From positions 3,844,001-3,908,000 of the forward strand of contig NZ_JACHNE010000001.1 of assembly GCF_014205255.1 (NCBI RefSeq): a DNA stretch of 64,000 bases, in the 5' to 3' direction. Below are positions 40,960-49,403 of this stretch, one piece after another (positions within the stretch are counted from its first letter, which is position 1; each line of letters starts with the position of its first letter). The notes beneath the pieces are model-generated. The model ran no database searches. It was given only the letters and a program-made list of their open reading frames with translations, and was not told the DNA's origin. Made by a program: the position numbers and the translations under genes. The DNA is from Streptomyces caelestis. GTDB lineage: Bacteria > Actinomycetota > Actinomycetes > Streptomycetales > Streptomycetaceae.

Positions 40960-41640
40960 ATGGGGGTCGGTGTGAGGGTGGGGAACGAGATGATGGCTGT
41001 CCCGGCAGGGCGGGTGACGCTGTCCGACCGGCGGACGCAACGGAGTTGGACGGTTGAGGTCGCGTCGTTCCGGATGTCGGCGGTCCCGGTCACTCAGGCG
41101 TGGTACGCCCAGGTCACCGGTGAGTGGCCGAGTGCCGTTCGCGGTGAGCGGCTGCCCGTCGAGGGTGTGTCGTGGTGGGACGCGGTGCGGTTCTGCAACG
41201 CGCTGTCCCGGGCGGAAGGACTGACGCCCGTGTACCGCCTGGGCGATGACTCCGAGTCGGTCGACTGGGACGTCTCCAAAGACGGGTACCGGCTGCCGAG
41301 CGAGGCGGAGTGGGAGCACGCCTGCCGGGCCGGTGGCAGTGGGCCGCGGTACGGGCGGCTCGACGAGATCGCCTGGTATCGCGGCAACTCGGAGGAGCGG
41401 ATCCGTCCCGTGGGCGGCAAGCAGCCCAACGCGTGGGGTCTCCACGACATGCTGGGCAACGCCTGGGAGTGGTGCTGGGACGTCTATGACGCCGAGGTCT
41501 ACGGCACCTACCGGGTGCTGCGGGGCGGTGGCTGGGCCGACGAGCACTGGAGTTGCCGTGCTTCGGTACGGCGCCGCAGTCATCCCACGTTCCGGATCGA
41601 CGACGTGGGTTTTCGCGTGGCGCGCGCGTACCAGCCGTAG
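40960..41640 (+). CDS. formylglycine-generating-enzyme-like (SUMF1-domain) protein
   Basis: A 226-residue protein with the FGE-sulfatase fold: PVTQAWYAQVTG, VEGVSWWDAVRFCNALSRAEG, YRLPSEAEWEHACRAG, WGLHDMLGNAWEWCWDVYD, RVLRGGGWADEHWSCRASVR and VGFRVARAY. True FGEs need two active-site Cys within RGGSYLCHDSYC; here only the second position (C in HWSCRAS) is kept, so sulfatase-activating activity is doubtful. Start uncertain (ATG 40960 or 40990, or nearby GTG). No sulfatase gene is adjacent. It is divergent from the carboxylase operon. Confidence 0.8.
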   Translation: MGVGVRVGNEMMAVPAGRVTLSDRRTQRSWTVEVASFRMSAVPVTQAWYAQVTGEWPSAVRGERLPVEGVSWWDAVRFCNALSRAEGLTPVYRLGDDSESVDWDVSKDGYRLPSEAEWEHACRAGGSGPRYGRLDEIAWYRGNSEERIRPVGGKQPNAWGLHDMLGNAWEWCWDVYDAEVYGTYRVLRGGGWADEHWSCRASVRRRSHPTFRIDDVGFRVARAYQP

Positions 41641-41711
41641 AAAGAGCTGCTTGATCTCTGTTTGGCGACGGCGCGGATGTCGTCACGGAGCGGATGCATA
41701 GGATCACCGGC

Positions 41712-42455
41712 ATGGCATTGCGACCTGTTCAGGTGAACATAAAGGCTCTTGACGACTCGGCGGTCGGCCGGTTCTGGGCGGAGGCGCTCGGCTGGGGTGT
41801 TTCCAGCGAGGGACCCGGCGTGACCAACGTCGAACCCGGCGGCGGCTTCGTCTGGCCGGACCCGGTCGCCGTCTGCATCGACGTCGTTGCCGTCCCGGAA
41901 CCCAAGTCGGCGACGAAGAACCGTGTGCACCTCGATCTCGCCACCACCTCCGCGGCCCATCAGGAGGAGTTGGTCGCGCGCCTGAGGTCTCTCGGTGCGA
42001 CGCCCGCCGACGTGGGGCAGGGCAACGTGCCGTGGACGGTTCTCGCCGACCCGGAGGGCAACGAGTTCTGCGTGCTGGAGCCCCGGGAGATCTACCGGGA
42101 CACCGGGCCGATCGCCGCGGTGGTCGTCGACTGCGAGGAGCCGCGGGCCATGGCCCGGTTCTGGGGCGAGGCGATGGACTGGACCCTTCATGAGGTGACC
42201 GACGATCACGCGGTGCTGCGCTCCGCCCAGGGGGTCGGGCCGTATCTCGAGTTCCTCCGCATCCCCGGCGGGAAGGCCGTGCCGGACCGCGTGCACATTG
42301 ACCTGCTGCCGCACCCCGGTGACGACCAGGAGGCGGAGGTGGCCCGGCTGCGGGCCCTCGGCGCCACCGACCTCGACCTCGGCCAGGGCGACGTCCCGTG
42401 GAGGTGCCTGGCCGACCCGGAGGGCCACGAGTTCTGCGTCCTCGCCCCGTCCTGA
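41712..42455 (+). CDS. VOC (glyoxalase/dioxygenase-superfamily) two-domain protein
   Basis: A 247-residue protein with two tandem VOC modules, about 1-120 and 130-247. Each ends in a similar block (VGQGNVPWTVLADPEGNEFCVLEP and LGQGDVPWRCLADPEGHEFCVLAP). Members include glyoxalase I, fosfomycin-type resistance enzymes and extradiol dioxygenases; the conserved RVHLDL/RVHIDLL histidines and Glu of DPEGxEFCVL fit a metal site. No substrate can be inferred. ATG at 41712 is preferred; 41694 is an in-frame alternative. Confidence 0.85.
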   Translation: MALRPVQVNIKALDDSAVGRFWAEALGWGVSSEGPGVTNVEPGGGFVWPDPVAVCIDVVAVPEPKSATKNRVHLDLATTSAAHQEELVARLRSLGATPADVGQGNVPWTVLADPEGNEFCVLEPREIYRDTGPIAAVVVDCEEPRAMARFWGEAMDWTLHEVTDDHAVLRSAQGVGPYLEFLRIPGGKAVPDRVHIDLLPHPGDDQEAEVARLRALGATDLDLGQGDVPWRCLADPEGHEFCVLAPS

Positions 42456-42593
42456 CGCGGAGCCTTGCCGGGCAAGCGCCTTGTACGGAAGGTCGCGGTG
42501 CCGGGCGCGTGCGCCTACCAGTGATCAGGCCCTCGCGCACCGTGGGAAGGCGTGTCGCCTGACGGCCCGGGACTCCGTCTCAGGAGCCCCCGA

Positions 42594-42778
42594 GGGCCTG
42601 TCGTTTGGATCAGGTCGCAGGGAATCGACGGCACCTCTCCGGCGCCGGTGAGCGGGGCCTGGTGCGTGCAGCTGCACGGCGGAGGAGGGCGTCGATGCGG
42701 AGCATCGGCAACCGACGACAACGCCGCAGATGCGCGTGCCAGGCCCCGCGTCTGCGATCTGATCCAAACGACAGACCC
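42594..42778. mobile_element. 185-bp MITE-like element with 26-bp terminal inverted repeats
   Basis: The left end (42594-42619) begins GGGCCTGTCGTTTGGATCAG; the right end (42753-42778), reverse-complemented, begins GGGTCTGTCGTTTGGATCAG, matching at 24 of 26 positions. Inside are sub-terminal inverted repeats GCGGGGCCTGG (42652-42662) and CCAGGCCCCGC (42739-42749). There is no coding capacity. The right end abuts the stop codon of the EamA gene. No clean target duplication is visible. The termini resemble those of Streptomyces IS elements (from memory), so it is probably mobilised in trans. Confidence 0.8.
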
Positions 42779-43737
42779 TAGCCCTCCAGGACCGCCGTCT
42801 TCCGGCGGCCGCGGCCGACCTGGGTCCGTACCGCCCCCATGCTCGCCGCGATGACGAGGGCGATCGCGGCGGCCTCCACGGTGGTGAGGGCCTGGTCGAG
42901 GAGGAGGAAGCCGGCCGTCGCGGCGATGGCCGGTTCCAGGCTCATGAGGATCGCGAAGCTGGAGGCGGGCAGGCGGCGCAGGGCGAGGAGTTCGAGGGTG
43001 TAGGGCAGGACCGAGGAGAGCAGGGCCACCGCCGCGCCCAGACCCAGCGTCACCGGGTCGACCAGTTTCGCCCCCGACTCCGCCATGCCCAGGGGCAGGA
43101 ACAGCACGGCCCCCACCGCCATCGCCAGGGCCAGGCCGTCCGCCTGCGGGAAGCGGCGGCCCGTACGGGCGCTGAAGATGATGTAGGCCGCCCACATCGC
43201 GCCGGCACCCAGGGCGAAGGCCGCTCCTGTGGGGTCGAGGCTGCTGAAGCCTCCGCCGCCGAGCAGGAAGACACCGGCCAGGGCGAGCGCCGCCCACACC
43301 ACGTTGATCGCGCGGCGGGACGCCAGCACCGAGAGGGCGAGCGGGCCGAGGACCTCCAGGGTGACCGCGAGACCCAGTGGGATACGGGCGACGGCCTGGT
43401 AGAAGAGGCCGTTCATCGCGGCCATGGTGATGCCGAAGACGACGACCGTGCCCCAGTCCGTGCGTGAGTGGCCGCGCAGCCGCGGGCGGCAGACCAGCAA
43501 CAGGACGACCGCCGCCACGAGCAGCCGCAGCGCCACCACCCCGAGGGCGCCCGCCCTCGGCATCAGCATCACGGCCAGCGCGCCGCCGAACTGCACGGAG
43601 ATCCCGCCGGCGAGTACCAGGCCCACCGGCCCGAGGGAGCCCGGCCGGCCCGGTCCGGCGGCCGGTGCGGCGGCCGGTGCGGCGGCAGCGGCGGTTGTCG
43701 CGGGCTGGGGCGTGGTGACGCTGTCGGGGGTGGTCAC
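42778..43737 (-). CDS. EamA/RhtA-family drug/metabolite transporter
   Basis: A 319-residue inner-membrane exporter with about ten hydrophobic helices in two five-helix EamA repeats. The second repeat contains SSVLPYTLELLALRRLPASSFAILMSLEPAIAA, typical of RhtA-type threonine/homoserine exporters. An Ala/Pro-rich 30-residue N-terminal tail precedes helix 1. GTG at 43737. The stop codon lies at the boundary of the MITE, whose insertion may have set the C terminus (VLEG then TAG). Interleaved palindromes at 43817-43843 suggest dedicated regulation. Confidence 0.9.
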   Translation of the reverse strand: MTTPDSVTTPQPATTAAAAAPAAAPAAGPGRPGSLGPVGLVLAGGISVQFGGALAVMLMPRAGALGVVALRLLVAAVVLLLVCRPRLRGHSRTDWGTVVVFGITMAAMNGLFYQAVARIPLGLAVTLEVLGPLALSVLASRRAINVVWAALALAGVFLLGGGGFSSLDPTGAAFALGAGAMWAAYIIFSARTGRRFPQADGLALAMAVGAVLFLPLGMAESGAKLVDPVTLGLGAAVALLSSVLPYTLELLALRRLPASSFAILMSLEPAIAATAGFLLLDQALTTVEAAAIALVIAASMGAVRTQVGRGRRKTAVLEG

Positions 43738-43816
43738 GGGCGGTCCTGTGCTCGGCTCGGCTGCGTACTCGGGCTGCGTACGTACACCGTCCTACCCACT
43801 TGCGTGCATCACGATG

Positions 43817-43843
43817 TACTGTCGAGTCCACAGTAATGGACTC
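43817..43843. promoter_or_regulatory. interleaved perfect palindromes upstream of the EamA transporter
   Basis: TACTGT-N7-ACAGTA (43817-43835) and GAGTCCA-N6-TGGACTC (43824-43843) overlap. Both are perfect and lie 80-105 bp before the EamA start. Two overlapping operators or one composite site are possible; no regulator gene is adjacent. Confidence 0.55.
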
Positions 43844-43890
43844 CGTCAGGCGCGTAAACCGCCTATGCCACTGTCTCGGAATGCGGGCGC

Positions 43891-45027
43891 TCAGCGGCGC
43901 GCCAGGTACAGGTTCAGCGCCTTGTACAGCAGCCGGTTGAGCGGGTAGTCCCACTCGCCGAGGTACTCGACGGCCTCGCCGCCGGTGCCCACCTTGAAGC
44001 GGAGCAGGCCCAGCAGGTCGCTGGACTCCTCCAGGGTGTCGGTGATGCCGCGCAGGTCGTAGACGGCGGCGCCGAGTTCGTGGGCGTCGCACATCATGCG
44101 CCACTGCACGGCGCTGCTCGGCTGGACCTCGCGCCGACGGCTGGTGGAGGCGCCGTAGGAGTACCAGACGTGGTCGCCGACGGTCAGCATCGTGGCGGCG
44201 GCGAGCACCTCGCCGTCGTGGTACGCGAGGTAGAGCCGCATCCGGTCCGGGTGCTCGGCGGTGAGCGCGCTCCACATGCGCTGGAAGTACGGCAGCGGGC
44301 GCGGGAGGAAACCGTCCCGCCCGGCCGTCTCGGTGTACAGCTCGTGGAAGGCCGGCAGGTCCTCCAGGTCACCGCGCACGACCTTCACTCCGGCCTTCTC
44401 CGCCTTCTTGATGTTGCGCCGCCACTGCTGGTTCAGGCCGTTGTGGATGTCCTCCAGCGACCGTCCGGCGAACGGCACCTGGAAGACGTACCGGGGCTGC
44501 CCCGCGGCGAAACCGTCCTCGCCGCCGGGTGCGGTCTGCCGCCAGCCCATACGGCGCAGGCTGTCCGCGACCCGGCCTGCGCGGGGTTCGTACGACGTCG
44601 CCCGGACGTCGCGCAGCCGCCGGGCGGCCGGGTCCGCGATGGCCGCCTTGACCGTCTCGGCGCTCCAGCGGCGCACCACGACCGGCGGGCCCATTCGCAC
44701 CGCGAAGGCGCCCCGTCGCCCGAGGTGGGCGACCATCGGCTCCAGCAGGCGTTCGAGGCCGGGCTCGTGCCAGTCGAGGAGCGGGCCCTCGGGCAGATAC
44801 GCGAGGTACCGCGGCAGTCCGGGCAACTTCGGCCCGGGCAGTGGGCGCAGCAGCACCAGCCCCGCGCCGACGAGCTGTCCGCCCTGGTCGAACCAGCCGA
44901 GGCTCTCGGCCTGCCAGTCGGGCTTCACCTCGCCCCAGGACGGGACCTGGGTGTGGCTGGCGGAGGGGCGGGCCGTGACGAACGCGAGGTGCTCGTCGCG
45001 GGTGATCGGCTGGACGCGGACGCGCAT
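43891..45027 (-). CDS. FemA/B/X-family peptidoglycan bridge aminoacyltransferase
   Basis: A 378-residue protein of the FemABX/BacJ family with duplicated GNAT-like folds. It probably adds glycine from Gly-tRNA to lipid II (Streptomyces has a single-Gly bridge on LL-diaminopimelate). NGLNQQWRRNIKKAEKAGV in the middle, AATMLTVGDHVWYSYGAST and the C-terminal YDLRGITDT...GLLRFKVGTGGEAVEYLGEWDYPLN are family signatures. It acts at the cytoplasmic face. ATG at 45027 with AAGGAGCC upstream. Upstream lies the 124-127-bp minisatellite. Confidence 0.92.
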   Translation of the reverse strand: MRVRVQPITRDEHLAFVTARPSASHTQVPSWGEVKPDWQAESLGWFDQGGQLVGAGLVLLRPLPGPKLPGLPRYLAYLPEGPLLDWHEPGLERLLEPMVAHLGRRGAFAVRMGPPVVVRRWSAETVKAAIADPAARRLRDVRATSYEPRAGRVADSLRRMGWRQTAPGGEDGFAAGQPRYVFQVPFAGRSLEDIHNGLNQQWRRNIKKAEKAGVKVVRGDLEDLPAFHELYTETAGRDGFLPRPLPYFQRMWSALTAEHPDRMRLYLAYHDGEVLAAATMLTVGDHVWYSYGASTSRRREVQPSSAVQWRMMCDAHELGAAVYDLRGITDTLEESSDLLGLLRFKVGTGGEAVEYLGEWDYPLNRLLYKALNLYLARR

Positions 45028-45572
45028 GAGCGGGCTCCTTCGAGCAGCGGCCCTCGGCGGGCGGTGTCTGGTCCCGCGAGCCTAGGAGCGGCTCCGTCCC
45101 TCCCCCGGTTCAGACACTCGGGTCCGCCCGTCCCGTGGCCCGAACGCCTCAGCGTCTGTCGGATGGGGCGGGTGGACAGCGGGAGTAGCACGCGTACGAG
45201 GCCGGCGGGCCCGGGGCCGGGGCCGGGGCGGCGGGAGCCACTCGGGTCCGCCCGTCCCGCAGCCCCGAACGCCTCAGCGTCCGGCCGGCAGGGGTCGCGC
45301 GCACGGGCAGGCGGCACGCGTACGAGGCCGGCAGGCCCCGGGGCCGGGGCCGGGGCGGCGGGAGCCACTCGGGTCCGCCCGTCCCGCAGCCCCGAACGCC
45401 TCAGCGTCCGGCCGGCAGGGGTCGCGCGCACGGGCAGGCGGCACGCGTACGAGGCCGGCAGGAACGGTGGTCTGCGGGCGGGCTCCTCCCTGAGGCGGCC
45501 GTGCTCACCCGCGCGGCGCCCCGGGCCGGTCATGCCGCCCTGCTCATCCCGGGGCCGGTCATGCCGCCGGGC
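45028..45572. other. 545-bp intergenic region filled by repeats
   Basis: No gene is supported. It holds three copies of a 124-127-bp repeat (45116-45462) and, from about 45520, three degenerate copies of a GGGCCGGTCATGCCGCC-type unit that continue into the 3' end of the FAD dehydrogenase gene. Confidence 0.6.
45116..45462. repeat. minisatellite, 2.75 copies of a 124-127-bp unit
   Basis: Copies at 45116-45239, 45240-45366 and 45367-45462. Each begins ACTCGGGTCCGCCCGTCCCG and contains GCACGCGTACGAGGCCGG. Copies 2 and 3 are nearly identical over their shared length; copy 1 is diverged. Confidence 0.9.
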
Positions 45573-48530
45573 TCATCGCCCGGCCGGTGGCACCCCCGGG
45601 CCGGTCATGCCGCCCGGCTCATCGCCCGGCCCCGGCTCGCCCCCCGCTCCCTCCAGCGCCTCCGCGAGGACCTCCGCCAGATGCCGCCCCCGCACCCCCG
45701 CCAGCTGCTCCAGCTGTGTGCGGCAGGAGAAGCCGTCCGCAAGGACCACCGTGCCGTCCGGGGCGTCCCGTACCGACGGCAGGAGCTGTTCCTCCGCGCA
45801 GGCCACGGACACCTCGTAGTGTCCCCGCTCGAAGCCGAAGTTCCCCGCGAGACCGCAGCAGCCGCCGCTCAGATCGCCGGAGAGCGAGGCGGCTTCGCGC
45901 AACCGGCGGTCGGCGGCGTCGCCCAGCACCGCGTGCTGGTGGCAGTGGGTCTGCCCGGCCACCGGGCGGTCCACGCGCGGCGGCGTCCAGCCGGGGGCGT
46001 GGCGCTCCAGCGTCTCCGCGAAGGTGAGGACCTTCGCGGCGAGACGGGCCGCGCGCGGATCGTCGTGCAGCAGCTCGGGGACGTCCGTGCGCAGGGCGGC
46101 GGCGCAGCTCGGCTCCAGGACCACGACCGGGGCGTCGGTCTCCAGCACCGGCTCCATCAGGTCGAGCGTGCGCCGCATGACCGCCCGGGCGCGGTCCAGC
46201 TGCCCCGTCGACACGTACGTCAGCCCGCAGCAGACCCGGCCCCGGCCCCGCAGCAGGGACAACGGGTCGAGGGCGACCGTCCTGCCGTCGCCCACCGGCG
46301 GTTTCGCCAGGTGCACGGTCGGCGGCAGCGCCACCCGCAGCCCGGCCGCCTCCAGGACGCGGACGGCGGCCTGTCCGACGGCCGGTGAGAGGTGCTCGGT
46401 GAAGGTGTCGGGCCACACCACGACGAGATCCCCACGCCCGGCGGCAGCCACCTCGCCCCGCCGCCGCTCCCACCATCGGCTGAACGTCCGCGTCGCCACC
46501 CGGGGGATCTCCCGCTCGGGGGCGATCCCGCCCAGCCGTTTCGCGGCCCGGGCGAAGGGGCGCATCCGGGCGAGGGTGTTGACCAGCGGAGCCGTGTGCG
46601 TTCGGGCCACGGCCCGGAGCCACTCCGGCAGGCGGCCCATCGCGTAGTGCGCGGCCGGGCGGCGCCGGCCCTCGTAGTGGTGGTGGAGGAACTCCGCCTT
46701 GTACGTGGCCATGTCGACCTCCACCGGGCAGTCCGACCGGCAGCCCTTGCAGGACAGGCACAGGTCCAGCGCGTCCCGCACCTCCGTGGAGCGCCAGCCG
46801 CCGGTCACCACCTCACCCGCGAGCATCTCGTGCAGCAGCCGGGCACGCCCGCGCGTGGAGTGCTCCTCCGCGCCGGTCGCCCGGAAGGACGGGCACATGA
46901 CGGAGGAGCCGGACACCGACGTCGTACGGCACTTGGCGACGCCCACGCAGCGCCGGACCGCCGCCGAGAAGTCACCGCCGTCCAAGGGGTAGCCGAAGGC
47001 GACGTCGACGGGCTCGCGGGGGAGGACGGAGAAGCGCAGGCCGGCGTCCAGGGGCGCGGGGCGGACCAGCATGCCGGGGTTGAGGAGGTCGTCGGGGTCC
47101 CACGCCCCTTTCACCCGCTCGAACAGGCCCACCATCTCCCGGCCGTACATCTTCGGCAGCAGCTCCGCCCGCGCCTGCCCGTCCCCGTGCTCCCCGGACA
47201 GCGACCCGCCGTGCGCCACCACCAGTTCCGCGAGCTCCTCCGAGAAGCGCCGGAAACGGGCGATGCCGGGCTCCGTCAGCAGGTCGAAGTCGATACGGAC
47301 GTGGATGCAGCCGTCCCCGAAGTGCCCGTACGGCGTGCCGCGCAGCCCGTGCGCGCCGAGCAGCGCGCGGAAGTCCCGCAGATACGCCCCGAGCCGGGCG
47401 GGCGGCACCGCGCAGTCCTCCCACCCCGGCCAGGCCTCCCTCCCGTCCGGCATCCGCGTCGCCGTACCGCTCGCGTCCTCCCGGATCCGCCACAGCGCGC
47501 GCTGCCCCGCCGGGTCGGTGACCACCAGGGCGTCCACGACATCGGCCGCCCGCACGATCGCCTCCGCACGCGCGCGTGCCTCCGCGGCCGACTCCCCGCC
47601 GGTCTCCACGAACAGCCAGGCCCCGCCCCGCGGCAGCGCGGCCGCGGACGGCACCAGGTCCGCGGCCATGCCCTCGACCGTCAGCGGGCGCAGCGGCAGC
47701 AGCCCGGCAGCGGCCTGCGCCGCCGCGCTCTCGTCGGCGTACGCCAGCACGGCCAGGGCACGCGCGCGGGGCGCCTCGACCAGGCGTACGACCGCCTCCG
47801 TCAGCACGCCCAGCGTGCCCTCCGAACCGCAGAAGGAGCGGGCCACGTCGGCGCCGCGCTCGGGCAGCAGCGCGTCCAGCGCGTATCCGGAGATGCGGCG
47901 GGGCAGCTCGGGGAAGCCCGTGCGCAACCGGGCCAGTTCGCCGTCCACCAGCTCCCGCAGGCCGTCCGGCGCTCCGGCCCAGTCCGGCCCGAGCCGCAGC
48001 CGCCGCCCCCGCGCGGTGACCACGTCCAGCTCGCGCACGCTGTCCGCGGTCGTCCCCCAGGCCACCGAGTGCGAGCCGCAGGAGTTGTTGCCGATCATGC
48101 CGCCGAGCGTGCACCGGCTGTGCGTGGACGGGTCCGGCCCGAACCGCAGGCCGTGCGGGGCGGCCGCCTCCTGGAGCCGGTCGAGCACCAGCCCCGGCTG
48201 CACGACGGCCGTACGCGCCTCCGGGTCCAGCGACACGAGCCGGTTCATGTACCGGGTGAAGTCCAGCACCACGCCCGTACCGGTCGCCTGCCCCGCGATC
48301 GACGTACCGCCGCCTCTCGCCACGACCGGCACCCCCCGCTGCCGGCACACCTCCAGGACGGCCGCCACGTCGTCGGCGTCACGGGGAGCGACCACACCCA
48401 GCGGCACCCGCCGGTAGTTGGAGGCGTCCATGGTGACCAGCGCCCGGGAGGTGACGTCGAAACCCACGTCACCCCGGACGACCCGGCTCAGCTCCGCCTC
48501 AAGGACAACCAGCTCCCCGACATCCGTCAT
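45573..48530 (-). CDS. FAD-linked oxidase / iron-sulfur dehydrogenase (D-lactate or D-2-hydroxyacid type)
   Basis: A 985-residue fusion. An N-terminal FAD-binding PCMH-type domain (RGGGTSIAGQATGTGVVLD, THSRCTLGGMIGNNSCG) is followed by the FAD-oxidase C domain (HFGDGCIHVRID, SLSGEHGDG). Next is a ferredoxin-like segment with CLSCKGCRSDCP, then CCG domains (CCGLTY, EPSCAAAL, THCHQHA, GCCGLAGNFG). This architecture is that of Dld/YdiJ-type D-lactate or D-2-hydroxyglutarate dehydrogenases that feed electrons to the respiratory chain. It follows the sugar permease gene by 23 bp and may share its operon. The 3' end lies in degenerate tandem repeats. Confidence 0.9.
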   Translation of the reverse strand: MTDVGELVVLEAELSRVVRGDVGFDVTSRALVTMDASNYRRVPLGVVAPRDADDVAAVLEVCRQRGVPVVARGGGTSIAGQATGTGVVLDFTRYMNRLVSLDPEARTAVVQPGLVLDRLQEAAAPHGLRFGPDPSTHSRCTLGGMIGNNSCGSHSVAWGTTADSVRELDVVTARGRRLRLGPDWAGAPDGLRELVDGELARLRTGFPELPRRISGYALDALLPERGADVARSFCGSEGTLGVLTEAVVRLVEAPRARALAVLAYADESAAAQAAAGLLPLRPLTVEGMAADLVPSAAALPRGGAWLFVETGGESAAEARARAEAIVRAADVVDALVVTDPAGQRALWRIREDASGTATRMPDGREAWPGWEDCAVPPARLGAYLRDFRALLGAHGLRGTPYGHFGDGCIHVRIDFDLLTEPGIARFRRFSEELAELVVAHGGSLSGEHGDGQARAELLPKMYGREMVGLFERVKGAWDPDDLLNPGMLVRPAPLDAGLRFSVLPREPVDVAFGYPLDGGDFSAAVRRCVGVAKCRTTSVSGSSVMCPSFRATGAEEHSTRGRARLLHEMLAGEVVTGGWRSTEVRDALDLCLSCKGCRSDCPVEVDMATYKAEFLHHHYEGRRRPAAHYAMGRLPEWLRAVARTHTAPLVNTLARMRPFARAAKRLGGIAPEREIPRVATRTFSRWWERRRGEVAAAGRGDLVVVWPDTFTEHLSPAVGQAAVRVLEAAGLRVALPPTVHLAKPPVGDGRTVALDPLSLLRGRGRVCCGLTYVSTGQLDRARAVMRRTLDLMEPVLETDAPVVVLEPSCAAALRTDVPELLHDDPRAARLAAKVLTFAETLERHAPGWTPPRVDRPVAGQTHCHQHAVLGDAADRRLREAASLSGDLSGGCCGLAGNFGFERGHYEVSVACAEEQLLPSVRDAPDGTVVLADGFSCRTQLEQLAGVRGRHLAEVLAEALEGAGGEPGPGDEPGGMTGPGVPPAGR

Positions 48531-48553
48531 GCGTCCAGCATGCCCCCGGCGGC

Positions 48554-49396
48554 TCAGCCCTTGACGGCGGAGCTGGCCACGCCCTCGACGAACCAGCGCT
48601 GGAAGAACGCGAAGACGATCAGCACGGGCAGCACCAGCAGCACACCGAAGGCGAGGATCTGGCCCCAGTCAGGGGGCTGCTGCCCCTGGAAGACGCTCAT
48701 CTCCAGGGGGAGGGGACGCACCGACGGGTCGGACACCATCAGCACCGGCCACAGGAAGGAGCCCCACTGGATGAGGAAGGTGAGGATCGCGACCGAGGCG
48801 AAGACCGGCCTGGACATCGGCACGATGATCGCGAAGAAGGTCCGCCAGGGACCCGCGCCGTCCAGCCGGGCCGCCTCCTCGATGCTCGGCGGGATCTTCC
48901 GGAAGAACGTGTGGAACTGGTAGACGGCGAAGGCGTTGGCGACGAACGGCAGCGCCTGGATGAACAGGGTGTTGCGCTGGCCGTTGAACATGTAGAACAG
49001 CGGCACCGCCACCGACTCGAACGGGATCAGCATCAGCAGCAGGACCAGGGTGAACACCGCGTTCTGGCCGCGCCACTTCAGCCGCGTCAGCCCGTACGCC
49101 GCCATCGAGTTGACGATCAGTCCGCCCGTCACCACCACGAACGACAGCAGCACCGACACGCCCATGAACTGCCAGAAGTAGCCGGTGCTGTCGGAGCTGA
49201 GGCTGTCGAGGACGGCGGTGTAGTTGTCGAAGGAGAGGTGGGTGGGCAGGAAGCCGGACAGGCCGTTCATGACCTCGTCGGACGGCTTGAGGCTGCCGAG
49301 GAAGAGGTAGAGCGCGGGGAGGGCGAAGACGAACGCCAGGACGCTCAGGACGGTGTAGTCGAGGACGCGGCGTACGGGAGTACGGGTCATGGCCAT
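48554..49396 (-). CDS. carbohydrate ABC transporter permease (MalG-like)
   Basis: A 280-residue permease with six predicted helices and the EAA loop EEAARLDGAGPWRTFFAIIVP. It is the second permease of a CUT1-type sugar importer, paired with the gene 7 bp upstream. The ATPase is not encoded here; Streptomyces CUT1 systems generally share MsiK. ATG at 49396. Confidence 0.93.
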   Translation of the reverse strand: MAMTRTPVRRVLDYTVLSVLAFVFALPALYLFLGSLKPSDEVMNGLSGFLPTHLSFDNYTAVLDSLSSDSTGYFWQFMGVSVLLSFVVVTGGLIVNSMAAYGLTRLKWRGQNAVFTLVLLLMLIPFESVAVPLFYMFNGQRNTLFIQALPFVANAFAVYQFHTFFRKIPPSIEEAARLDGAGPWRTFFAIIVPMSRPVFASVAILTFLIQWGSFLWPVLMVSDPSVRPLPLEMSVFQGQQPPDWGQILAFGVLLVLPVLIVFAFFQRWFVEGVASSAVKG

Positions 49397-49403
49397 GGTG
49401 GGG

